NCBI GenBank assembly: GCA_020638995.1
Contig: JACKHM010000005.1
Location: forward strand, 248,001-312,000
DNA: 64,000 bases
Reading direction: 5' to 3'
DNA from: Planctomycetaceae bacterium
GTDB lineage: Bacteria > Planctomycetota > Planctomycetia > Pirellulales > Pirellulaceae
The notes under the pieces are model-generated. The model was not told where the DNA came from. It did no database searches and saw nothing but the letters and a program-made list of their open reading frames with translations. Made by a program: the position numbers and the translations under genes. Each line of letters opens with the position of its first letter. Position 1 is the stretch's first letter. Below, piece after piece: positions 28,701-36,759 of this stretch.

Positions 28701-29506
28701 GCCAATTGGGCTGGGTTGGTGACAAGACCTCCTTCAAACGCGCTGTCTGCCTGAGATGGCATAGGGTTGATGGCAGGCAGACGGTCCAACTCACGAGGGG
28801 CATAGTCGGATGGGTTTGTCGAGAATGGCATGGCCGGCTGAAGTTGCGCCATCCGGCTGAGGTCGACTCCCGCCCGTTGCAATTCCGTCGCGAAGTTAAC
28901 CGGCGAGTATTCACCTGGTGCGAAGGCCGCACCGCTCGCTACCGCTCGTTGATACCAGGAGAGCGCAGCCGTCTTGTCGCCTTGCTGAAGAGCTTGACGT
29001 CCTCGATTGAGGTACTCGGCGGCCTGAGCCTTGGTCGTGCTGGTTATTTGATTTAGAGCCTGCTCGGGGTTGGAAGCTGTTCCAGAGTTGTTCACAGGTA
29101 CAGACTGATAGCTCGCTGCAGGTGTTGCCGGAGCGAACTGCTGGCTGGGGACGTGTGGTTGCGAATTGCCGGTGGCACGAGCCGCAACGATGTCGCGTCG
29201 CACCTTTGCTGGTGTGTCGGCAAAGCGCGACAAGACCGAGTCGAAGTTTGCGTTGAGCTTTTCAGCGCGGTCGACACAGTAGTCGGCGACATCGGGCCTA
29301 CCGCCTTCAAGTGCTTGTCGAGCTTGCCGCAACCACTTTTCTGCTTCGCGTCGGCGAGCAGCTTCATCGGCGGAAGCAGTTTGGCCAAACGCGGCATTCA
29401 CGCTGGCGATCGCTGTGATCACGGAGTGGTTCTCTGCGAATGCGGCTGGTGGCAACATGAGTGCCAGGGCGATGCATCCGAACGATACCTTACTGATCGC
29501 TTTCAA
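25703..29506 (-). CDS. Type II/IV secretin (GspD/PilQ-like outer-membrane channel)
   Basis: I place the start at a TTG (29,504-29,506) because AAGGAG lies 7 bases before it and the product then begins with a clean signal peptide (MKAISKVSFGCIALALMLPP with alanine cleavage site). An ATG 63 bp upstream has no ribosome-binding site and would bury the signal. The 1267-residue protein has a long helical, TPR-like N-terminal half with low-complexity stretches. A short secretin N-domain (VDVNFNNRPLKEVLDTLASL) lies near residue 700. The C-terminal secretin domain contains VPDGGTVLLGGIKR and ends with LNKIPYVNRLFKN. It should form the gated pore for a pilus or secretion system. Confidence 0.9.
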   Translation of the reverse strand: MKAISKVSFGCIALALMLPPAAFAENHSVITAIASVNAAFGQTASADEAARRREAEKWLRQARQALEGGRPDVADYCVDRAEKLNANFDSVLSRFADTPAKVRRDIVAARATGNSQPHVPSQQFAPATPAASYQSVPVNNSGTASNPEQALNQITSTTKAQAAEYLNRGRQALQQGDKTAALSWYQRAVASGAAFAPGEYSPVNFATELQRAGVDLSRMAQLQPAMPFSTNPSDYAPRELDRLPAINPMPSQADSAFEGGLVTNPAQLANDPRYGNPSSPQKMAALRLVAQAQAAMGRGDLRAANDFAQQAQAIRVPDHEFSQGETRPWELLLQIQSQMNRRGNSGVMPAGNFEAMPAVANGGAVGGRSPISTGVYNPESDDTRNRYAQAEIPTPANRSSTEDSAGVQIYRDGLRALEAQDRETALQLFREAWQYQQELDPLTRQELKDKLSLLNAAGNRPLREPSPLEEVDAQQELLRQQLFREISNETKEAEKMVRTDPRGALQRVTQLRERVSQAEVDPGARRQLLTIVDQEVASIESYIRQNEGDIALKERNREVVDSIDRDRSEKIEVQQKVAQLVDQFNDLLDEERHAEAEVIARQIRELDPESPVTRLVTIKSKIARRIERNQWIADEKEDGFVRNMQGVDAASIANVNDEKPLDFGDKTRWDELSKTRLERLEMQKRHLSPVEMEIQNTLKKPVDVNFNNRPLKEVLDTLASLSGVNIYADPQGLAAEGVTSDTPVNITLTQAISLQSALNLILEPLRLSYVIQNEVLRITSEQLRDSNVKPQVYNVADLVIPIPNFIPGYNVGLPSAIREAHNALGYGGAIQPVSMAPLTVAANDLNGGGQTSASALAQMSSYGGLPQGSRSRPSQALGYGAGSMGGAALADFDTLIQLITSTIKPDTWDEVGGPGAIEPFPTNLSLVISQTQDVHEQIADLLEQLRRLQDLQVTIEVRFITLRDDFFERIGVDFDFDVDDNVTQLPADDSGPAVSIGLGADGNPTPDFDFSFTQDSFGITAPAFGGYNAANAANFGFAILSDIEAFFLVQAATGSDRSNVLQAPKVTLFNGQQASVSDVSQRPFVTSLIPVVGDFAAAHQPVIVVLSEGTSLGVQAVVSSDRRFVRLTLVPFFSQIGQVEEFTFTGSTTTNTGSNVVDANGDPTGTTDNAQTTTEGTTVQLPTFSFTTVSTTVSVPDGGTVLLGGIKRLSEERKEQGVPMLNKIPYVNRLFKNVGIGRDTTSLMLMVTPRIIIQEEEEEKLGIEIVP

Positions 29507-29797
29507 CGCGATTCTCCTTACTTCGAGAAGCTTTTGACCCTTAACGTCCCCGTCGTCTGGTTTTGCCATCGTCCGGGTGAGACGGTGAATCCGCGAGGTG
29601 CCCGACTAAATTCCTCATTGCCATGCGAGAATTCGCGTTATGAACAGGCGGCAGTGGGAATTCAGTCGTCACGCCCACTCGGAGAATCACCATCACGGGT
29701 GTGTACAACCGCTGACAGGCTTATCTTTTGGTAGACGAGAGCGGGATAAATACTCGGGCCGGGAAATGCGGTCAAGGTCACTTCTGAGAAGGTGCAA

Positions 29798-29833
29798 TTA
29801 AAAAGCTCCACTCGTTTGACGAGTGGAGCTTAT
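29798..29833 (-). terminator. Intrinsic terminator after the pil operon
   Basis: On the minus strand AAGCTCCACTCGT, a short loop and ACGAGTGGAGCTT are followed by TTTAA. It stands 51 bp after the stop of the 29,884-32,088 gene and separates it from the secretin gene, which must have its own promoter in the 290-bp gap. Confidence 0.9.
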
Positions 29834-29883
29834 TCTGCCGATAAGTTTTGCGACACGATTAGCCTTGGTGCAATGTTTTGGGC

Positions 29884-32088
29884 TTATTCACCCTCGAAAC
29901 CGCCATACGCGCTGCCATAATCCATTGCGTCGGCACCATAGCCCTCGCCTGCAGAGGGAGACGACTCGACAACTATCGCGGGCGGAGGAGCTAGTCTGTC
30001 GAAGATTTGCCAATCATCCAACTCGTTACGGACAACCAGTTCTCCGTTGGCGTTGATGAGGGCGACTTCACCCGGCGTCAACAGCGGTTTTGCATCTGCG
30101 GCCGCGTCCGCCGCAACTGGTTCGAGGACTTCACCGCCGCGGATATCGAGAACGATTTCGCCGGACTTTAGGGCATAGTCCGGAATGGTCTTGTAAACCA
30201 GTGAAACCGGATCAATGACGTTCGCCGTGATCGGCTTTTCAAACAGTGTGCCGCGCGCCGAAGGCACAATACTCGGCAAGTCAGTCGCGTATTTTGGATC
30301 CCACGATAGGTCCATCACCTCAGCCGTCGGCTCGCCATCCAAGGGCAATGCGTAACCGCTTTTCTGTCCAAGATTCGGTTCGGCCCCACGCACGATATCG
30401 AGCATCCGGGGCAGGGTCACTCCGCCTGCATAGGTTTCGGGAGGCGTTTCGACGAACACTGGAGCCGTCGCTTCACTCCATTCACTAGTCACCGTGTAGA
30501 GCCGAACCGGAGTCTTTTTCGCTGCAGTCTGTTTCGCTTCGTCCTCAGCAACCTTAGCCAATCTCGTGCGAACTACGTCAGCCAAGCTACGGTCAATCGG
30601 TTGAGCGGAAGGCGATTGAGGATGATTTGGGTCTTCAAGTACGACTTGGATTCGGTAGACGTACTTTTTGCCGGGTTTGATATAGTCGAAGAACCGAACC
30701 ATCAAGAACTCGGCTTGTGGTCCTCGAACGAGTTGTGTGCTCATTCCTCCGCCATACATCCCCTCTCCTCCGCTTCCGTACATGCCTTCCCTGCCGCTTC
30801 CGTACATGTCTGCACCGCCGCTTCCATACATGCCTTCGCCGCCATACATACCTTCTGCACCGCCGACGGGGCGACGTGCTCCAGGCGCTGTGGGCAAGTC
30901 ATCGATGTCGGCGACTTCGCCGACTTCGTCCAATCCTATCCTTTCCGGCGTCGCCCGCTCCACCGTCGGTGCCTTAACTTCCTCTTGTATCGGGACTTTG
31001 GAATGTAACGCCAGAGGACGTAGGTCGCGCATCATTAGTGGAGGCACCGGCATGGTGAGGACGCCGGGGAGCAGGTACTTCGAGTCGGCAAGCTCGCCTG
31101 GAAAACCCGCCCAACCCATTTTGGGTAAAGCATCGAGCACTCGCTCTGTCCAAGCAACGTAACCCCAATTCAGCGGCGCATTGGGATCGCTCGGTACTTC
31201 GGCACGCTGAGCGCGGAATGAGAGGTAACGCGGGATGTCTCGCGATGGCACATAGCCAGCTGCATCTTCAAAAACTCGCTCGAACTCGTCCCATTGCTGT
31301 TGATAGGGCACGAGTCCCCGTACCGAAACGACGTGAGCGGCTACGCCAACAACCGAGTTTCCGGTTGCCGTTTGCGTTGCCGTGGGGCGATAGCCATGAA
31401 ACTTATCGCCATCCGCGCGAACAACGGGCCCGGCGACCGCGCCTCCCATCATGCCCCCTTCGCCGTACATTCCTTCGCCATACATAGATGATCCGGCCAT
31501 CGCCGATTCGTCTGCAGCCCCTTCTTCATCGACGAACATACCCATGTTTTCGCCGTACATACTTTCGCCGGAACCCCCAGCCTGTTTCTTTTTCTTTTTC
31601 TTCTTTTTGGGAGCCTCGATCTTTTTCTGCTCCATATTGTCGAGATCTGCGAATGGATCTGTCAATTTCGGCGACGATTTAACGGCGATGGCGCCGGAGA
31701 CAATCGTTGCTTGGACATCGGTGACAGCGAAGAGTTCGGGATCCTGACGCGGAGTCGCAGAATTCGGAGGACTCCCGATCAAGGGCGTGTCGAGCGGATA
31801 GTAACTTTCGGACGTTGGTGCATTGCCCTCGTGTATACGTACACCGTGATCCAGCGAAGGGGTGTACTGGTCCTTGATATTGTCCCATGTAGGCTGCTCG
31901 ATTTTTTGGGCAACCGAATCGACTTTCGTTGCGAGTTCAGCAGGGTTCTGGGCACCGATGCCTTCGAGGCTTGAGCCACTCCAAATGAACAATCCAAGCA
32001 ACAGCAAGACTACTGCGAGCACGATTTTTTCAGTGTGATTGAAGAAGAAGCTCTGCAGCGAGTCTTTATCTAACTTCAACTTTGCCAT
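29884..32088 (-). CDS. Membrane-anchored pilus-locus protein in the PilP position
   Basis: The 734-residue product has a short cytoplasmic tail and one membrane helix at about 21-41 (KIVLAVVLLLLGLFIWSG), so most of it lies outside the cytoplasm. It contains a lysine run (eight K) near residue 160 and two clusters rich in MYGxG units, near residues 175-215 and 410-448. The C-terminal half is folded-looking, including VYRIQVVLEDPNHPQSPSAQ. It follows the PilM-PilN fusion and a second membrane protein, and precedes the secretin, which is where PilP stands in pilMNOPQ loci. Sequence similarity to PilP is not visible, so the call rests on order and topology. Confidence 0.75.
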   Translation of the reverse strand: MAKLKLDKDSLQSFFFNHTEKIVLAVVLLLLGLFIWSGSSLEGIGAQNPAELATKVDSVAQKIEQPTWDNIKDQYTPSLDHGVRIHEGNAPTSESYYPLDTPLIGSPPNSATPRQDPELFAVTDVQATIVSGAIAVKSSPKLTDPFADLDNMEQKKIEAPKKKKKKKKQAGGSGESMYGENMGMFVDEEGAADESAMAGSSMYGEGMYGEGGMMGGAVAGPVVRADGDKFHGYRPTATQTATGNSVVGVAAHVVSVRGLVPYQQQWDEFERVFEDAAGYVPSRDIPRYLSFRAQRAEVPSDPNAPLNWGYVAWTERVLDALPKMGWAGFPGELADSKYLLPGVLTMPVPPLMMRDLRPLALHSKVPIQEEVKAPTVERATPERIGLDEVGEVADIDDLPTAPGARRPVGGAEGMYGGEGMYGSGGADMYGSGREGMYGSGGEGMYGGGMSTQLVRGPQAEFLMVRFFDYIKPGKKYVYRIQVVLEDPNHPQSPSAQPIDRSLADVVRTRLAKVAEDEAKQTAAKKTPVRLYTVTSEWSEATAPVFVETPPETYAGGVTLPRMLDIVRGAEPNLGQKSGYALPLDGEPTAEVMDLSWDPKYATDLPSIVPSARGTLFEKPITANVIDPVSLVYKTIPDYALKSGEIVLDIRGGEVLEPVAADAAADAKPLLTPGEVALINANGELVVRNELDDWQIFDRLAPPPAIVVESSPSAGEGYGADAMDYGSAYGGFEGE

Positions 32089-32187
32089 TACGTTGGCTCC
32101 TAATCTTGATCTATCCCCTGTCGATCCTGTCTTGCGTCAGCATACCAGCTTCAGCATCCTCTGCGATACAGCTTCGAGCTTGGACGG

Positions 32188-33840
32188 TCAATTCAACGCC
32201 ATATCCGTGTCCCCTGGAGCGGGAACATTCATGTTGTCAGCAGTAACCGGCTCCGAATCGGTGGGTGACGTCGGTACTGCACTTGGGTCCGCTTCTTTAA
32301 GTTCGATGCCTAGCTTCTTTTCAGCGACCGGATTGTAAATGTAAATGATCCCATAGAGTTCCACGGGCATGTCATAGCTAGATTTTGTGGAGGTGGTTGC
32401 GTTTCCACCACCGTAGCCGCCACCCATGTCGTCGGAGCTACCCTCGTCGCCCCCCCCTCCGAATCCACCCCCGAATCCTCCGCCCCCCCCGAAACCACCT
32501 CCCCCAAAACCGCCACCTCCCCCAAAGCCGCCCCCGGACTCGCTCCCCCCAAAGCCGCCCATGCTGCCACCTCCACCGGTCGGGGGCGACTGGCGATTGA
32601 CACGAATTTGGCGTACTTCGACCATCAGTGTTGAATTACCACACGCGGTAACCAATCGGTGAATGCGGCGCTGATCCATCGTTAAACCGAGTCGTATCGG
32701 GACGCGTTTAGCGACGACGATAAATGCGTCGTCGGGGCTCTTGCCATCTGGGCTGAGAGCGGTGCGAACTCGACTTGCGGGCAGCGGGACATAGTCATTG
32801 TCGACATACCGCAACTCTGCTGGGTCGCGACTGACGGTGCCGCCAGTTCCTCCGTACATACTTTCATCGCCGCCCGAAGATGCCATCATGTCACCGCCAC
32901 CATACATCTCCTCACCGCCACCACCACTCATCATATCCCCATATTCGCCGCTTCCGGACGCGTCGCCACCCGCAGCACGCCCAGTTAGACGCGTTACCTT
33001 GCCAACTGCCCCGCGCACATCTTGACCAAGCTGGACGTACTTCAACTCCTTGATTGTGGCATCGTAGCTCGCCGTAGCATCGCGGTTTGTTCGCTTGATG
33101 ATGTTCATCACGGCATTCAAGATCCACAGGTCTTCTTGTGCATACAGAATGTCCAATGTTTGCGGCGATTTATCGGCGGTATTCGACCAATCGAATCGCG
33201 ATAGCAACCTTGACTGGTCGCCTGCATCCCATTGGACAATGACGTTTTCACTGTTCGCGGAGCGAGGGCCGGAGGTGCTCATATTCGCACCAGCCGCCGC
33301 CGCCATTCCTTCATCACCGTACGCAGCTCCCGATGCTCCTCCGCCAGACTGAGCCATCCACTTTGCGCCGATAATCTTTGCTAGTTTGGGCAACTCGTCC
33401 TTGATGTAGTCACGATATTCCTCGCGATACTCGAGTCGAAGCTCGTCGGCAGGCGGCGTGGGAAACGTCATGTTCTCTTCAATAGGTCGCCATTTGTCGA
33501 CTTTGGCAACGAAATCGCGGCGCAACTCGCGCGGCCACACCAAGATCTTCCTTTGTTCTTCGTACTGCGCTTGCCAGGCATCGAAGACACTCTTCTTAAG
33601 CTTGCCCAAGTTGGCATCCATCTCTTTGGCAGAGAGTGGATTGGGGTGATTTGCGATACCAGCAATAGTGCTTGCCGTGGAGTAGGCTGAGCTGATTGCA
33701 GATTTCCGCGTATCGAACTCCTTATCCAATGACGATTTAGCCATAAACCAAATGGCGACTGGCAACAGCGTCAAAAAGCCGCAAGTGACCCAAAACTTTT
33801 GTGTTTTCAATATCGCTAGTACGAGTTTTACCTGATCCAT
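32188..33840 (-). CDS. Membrane-anchored pilus-locus protein in the PilO position
   Basis: The 550-residue product has one N-terminal membrane helix (FWVTCGFLTLLPVAIWFMA, about residues 16-34) followed by a helical stretch, a topology shared with PilO/GspM-type proteins. Glycine-rich regions with MYGGG units lie around residues 290-330 and an extreme Gly-Phe run at about 423-477 (units GGGGFGGGGFGG). The region between (VAKRVPIRLGLTMDQRRIHR) looks like a compact domain. It starts 11 bp after the PilM-PilN fusion stop and is followed 99 bp later by the next membrane protein, so one operon is likely. Confidence 0.75.
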   Translation of the reverse strand: MDQVKLVLAILKTQKFWVTCGFLTLLPVAIWFMAKSSLDKEFDTRKSAISSAYSTASTIAGIANHPNPLSAKEMDANLGKLKKSVFDAWQAQYEEQRKILVWPRELRRDFVAKVDKWRPIEENMTFPTPPADELRLEYREEYRDYIKDELPKLAKIIGAKWMAQSGGGASGAAYGDEGMAAAAGANMSTSGPRSANSENVIVQWDAGDQSRLLSRFDWSNTADKSPQTLDILYAQEDLWILNAVMNIIKRTNRDATASYDATIKELKYVQLGQDVRGAVGKVTRLTGRAAGGDASGSGEYGDMMSGGGGEEMYGGGDMMASSGGDESMYGGTGGTVSRDPAELRYVDNDYVPLPASRVRTALSPDGKSPDDAFIVVAKRVPIRLGLTMDQRRIHRLVTACGNSTLMVEVRQIRVNRQSPPTGGGGSMGGFGGSESGGGFGGGGGFGGGGFGGGGGFGGGFGGGGDEGSSDDMGGGYGGGNATTSTKSSYDMPVELYGIIYIYNPVAEKKLGIELKEADPSAVPTSPTDSEPVTADNMNVPAPGDTDMALN

Positions 33841-33851
33841 ACTTCTGTTCC

Positions 33852-36335
33852 TTATGCTCCAGCCTCTTCGACCCCTACTGGCTCCGCTGCCGCGTCTGCT
33901 GGTACTGCGTCTGCTGGTACTGCGTCTGCTGGTACTGCGTCTGCTGGTACTGCGTCTGCTGGCGCTCCATCCGCTGGTACTGCGTCAGGAGAAGCTCCAT
34001 TGGCGGGTGCTGCATCTTCAGTTTCAACCGCATTCTCTTCCACATTGGGCGCGAGTGCCGCGGCTGCTTCGTCTGCTTCTTTCTTCAGCCTCGCTGCCTC
34101 TTCCTGGGCTGCCAGACGTTCGCTTAACGTATTCTCCGTCCAGCAAAACTGGATTGTAAAAGTTGTTTCCTTGACCTCGAAAAAGGCCGGAACGGGCTCT
34201 GCTTCTTCAGCGCCTGGGACTCCGGCTGACGAACCGACTCCACCGCTAGCTTGCCCATAGGCGGCTGCTCCGCCGCCGCTGCCATACCCGGCTTCATCAG
34301 ATCCTTCGCCGCCGTACATCCCACTGCCGTACATACCCGTGTTGCCACCCGCGACCGAAGCATCTGTTTGAGCGTCCGGATTGGCTACTCGTACGGTTTT
34401 TGGTTCGCCGCCGTCCAGTGCGAGGATTGGGTGCGAAATCCCCAGTTCCTTCATCGTGAACGTGCCAAGGTCGCCAGCAGCATTGATCGGAAGGCTGATG
34501 CTTTCTTCCTCGAGGAACTTCAAGATCGTGTTTCGGATATGGTTCAAACCGCCGGACTTTCGATCTTTATTGAAGTAGTGGTGCCCGGCAAGTTCGATCA
34601 CCCAGCCAGGGCCTTGCGGACCGGGAAACTGCTCAGCTCCTTCGACCAGTTGATCAGGATTCTCCCCCGCTTCGGCAGTTTCCGTTTCCTCGAGCTCTCG
34701 GCCCTCGCTGTTCGCTTTCAAATGCCTCTTAAGCTCGAAGTAGGCGTTTGCAACCCGCGGGGTGTACCATGTCGTCAAGTCAGGAAAATACTCGGATTCG
34801 ATGTAGTCGATATAGAGGACGGGCCGTTCGTCCATCGGCAATGTTTTGTAGTCGACATACTCGCCCGGTTCGACGCCCTCGGGCCACGGCAGTGACTTGT
34901 TCAACGCAGTCATAAGTTCCAGCCACAGCAGTCGGCGATCACCAGATCCCACAACCTCTTCGCCGATCTCTCGTACAAAGGCCTGTTGCGCTTCCTTGTC
35001 AGCATGTTCCCGGATGTAGCCGTCGCTGGTCTGTTTTACCTGCGTGATCTTCGACTCCCCTGTGTTCCAAGCTACGCCGTTTTCCTTGTAATCCGCTTTT
35101 ACTTTGGACCAAACATTGTAATGAAAGAAGAAGTTGAACGAACATGCGAGTAGCAGTGCCCCGACCGATGCGACAGCCCACGGCTTCTTTGCTTTGATCG
35201 CTCGCTTGGTAAGGATCTCGCGAGGTAATAAACTTGTGGAAAGTCTCGCCTTTCCGAGCCCTTGTAAGCACAGTCCGTAGCTCACGCCGTAAGCAAGCAC
35301 ATTCTCGGAAAACTGTGGGGAACCGATCACCGAAGCACCGGATAGCTCATTAAACGAGTCAAATTCCAGCACGTCATAGCCGAGGTTTTTCGAGATATAT
35401 TGTTGCAAGCCGGGCAGCTTCACGGTGTTGCCCAGCAACACCACGCCGCGGATTTTCGCTTTGCGATCGATGCCCTGGAAAAAACCAATCGACCGCTGTA
35501 CTTCCGTAACCAAGTCATTAAAGATCGGCCGCATCGCTTGGAAGACAGTCTTCGGGTCCTCCGCTTGTCGAGCGTTACGTTTCAAATGTTCCGCTTTGGC
35601 GAAAGTCAACTTCAATTCTTTGGTCAGTTGCTTTGTAAAGTGGTTACCGCCGAGCGGAATGCTCCTCTGCCACATCCGGAACCCGTTGGTGACCACCAGA
35701 TCGGTTGCGTCCGTTCCCATAGCAAGTACAACGATCGATTCGGGTGGATCATCCGGATCGAACATGTCCTCGTCGGGACCATCTGTAAGAATGTCGTGAG
35801 TGACGAAGTTATAGATCGAGATTGGTGCCAATTGGACCAAGTCCAACTGGATGTCCGCGGTATTGAACGGGCGTAACGCTCGATGTACCTGATCTCGTTT
35901 CATCGCGAACAGGCCGACTTCCGTATCGATTGCAAAGCCATCGATCACCTGCCCGCCCGGCAACTGCTGGAAGTCCCAGATCACTTCCTCGAGTGGAAAC
36001 GGAATCTGCTGTTTGGCTTCGAAGCGACAAATGTCAGGCAAGCGTTTGACGTCGACCGGAGGCGGCTTGAAGAACTTCGTAAGCCCGCTTTGGCCGGGTA
36101 CAGATATTGCGACCTTATCGTCACGCCGAGAGATCTCGTTCCGTGACAGAAATGTTTCGAGCGCCTCTTTGACGAGTTGTTCGGGTTCGGCTTCTGGCTG
36201 ACTCAGGATCTTGGGATATTCGATATAGTCGAATGCGTCAGCGACGATCTGATCACCTTCCAACGTACACCGCAGTGCTTTGATCGCGCACTGTCCGATA
36301 TCGATTCCCCAACATCGCTTGATATTCTTCGCCAT
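33852..36335 (-). CDS. pilM: PilM-PilN fusion protein of a Type IV pilus-like system
   Basis: Residues 1 to about 375 are PilM: an actin-like ATPase fold with CWGIDIGQCAIKALR (phosphate 1 motif), VAISVPGQSGLTKFFKPPPV and GVVLLGNTVKLPGLQ. A membrane helix at about 383-402 (WAVASVGALLLACSFNFFFH) then starts a PilN-like part, in which the short tail of PilN normally binds PilM. The rest of the 827 residues carries a soluble domain (WVIELAGHHYFNKD) and a low-complexity tail with MYGSGMYGG units and repeated ADAVP from a 15-bp tandem repeat. It should assemble on the cytoplasmic side of the inner-membrane pilus platform. Confidence 0.88.
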   Translation of the reverse strand: MAKNIKRCWGIDIGQCAIKALRCTLEGDQIVADAFDYIEYPKILSQPEAEPEQLVKEALETFLSRNEISRRDDKVAISVPGQSGLTKFFKPPPVDVKRLPDICRFEAKQQIPFPLEEVIWDFQQLPGGQVIDGFAIDTEVGLFAMKRDQVHRALRPFNTADIQLDLVQLAPISIYNFVTHDILTDGPDEDMFDPDDPPESIVVLAMGTDATDLVVTNGFRMWQRSIPLGGNHFTKQLTKELKLTFAKAEHLKRNARQAEDPKTVFQAMRPIFNDLVTEVQRSIGFFQGIDRKAKIRGVVLLGNTVKLPGLQQYISKNLGYDVLEFDSFNELSGASVIGSPQFSENVLAYGVSYGLCLQGLGKARLSTSLLPREILTKRAIKAKKPWAVASVGALLLACSFNFFFHYNVWSKVKADYKENGVAWNTGESKITQVKQTSDGYIREHADKEAQQAFVREIGEEVVGSGDRRLLWLELMTALNKSLPWPEGVEPGEYVDYKTLPMDERPVLYIDYIESEYFPDLTTWYTPRVANAYFELKRHLKANSEGRELEETETAEAGENPDQLVEGAEQFPGPQGPGWVIELAGHHYFNKDRKSGGLNHIRNTILKFLEEESISLPINAAGDLGTFTMKELGISHPILALDGGEPKTVRVANPDAQTDASVAGGNTGMYGSGMYGGEGSDEAGYGSGGGAAAYGQASGGVGSSAGVPGAEEAEPVPAFFEVKETTFTIQFCWTENTLSERLAAQEEAARLKKEADEAAAALAPNVEENAVETEDAAPANGASPDAVPADGAPADAVPADAVPADAVPADAVPADAAAEPVGVEEAGA
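33892..33981. repeat. 15-bp tandem repeat inside the PilM-PilN gene
   Basis: GCGTCTGCTGGTACT occurs four times perfectly from 33,892, then twice in changed form. It codes for repeated ADAVP in the C-terminal tail. Because 15 is a multiple of three, copy-number change would keep the frame. Confidence 0.9.
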
Positions 36336-36759
36336 GTTTCACTCCACAAACGAATAACCACGCCGATCCTGAATGGATGACGTGGTTTCAGACAACCAGC
36401 GGCTTCGCGAATTAAGCGAGATCGGATTCACGGTGACGTGTTCTAGATAAGATAGCCGCTATCCCCTGTTCATTTATTACTTTACTGACGCAGCGCATCA
36501 ATTGTCAACTATTTCTCGTGTCGCCGTGGCGTGAGATAGTCTACCGAAAGCGACAAATGGTGCCGACTTAGACTCCCGACAATGTCTATCGACGCACGCT
36601 CGACTTGACCTTCGGCCGCCGTTATCGTGTTGAGTACCTTCGCGCGCTAAAGTACAGGTAGACACTTTTACAGCTAAACCATGCATCGCGCCCCGGTTGG
36701 CGTTCTGAGTCGTACGCCCGGCAAGCCGTTCAGCTAATCTTTTTCAAGAATTCAAAGTT
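36336..36759. other. Divergent 424-bp intergenic region
   Basis: No protein-like frame is seen. It separates the pil operon (leftward) from the mannosidase-like gene (rightward) and must carry both promoters. AT-rich tracts occur around 36,440-36,510. Confidence 0.5.

Noticed and set aside
25703..29569. ATG start at 29,569 for the secretin
   Set aside because: No ribosome-binding site, and 21 charged residues would precede the signal peptide; the TTG with AAGGAG is better.
32426..32662. Plus-strand proline-rich frame
   Set aside because: It is the reverse reading of the Gly-Phe repeat of the pilus-locus protein.
33892..33981. CRISPR-like array
   Set aside because: The units are contiguous with no spacers and lie in frame inside a coding sequence.
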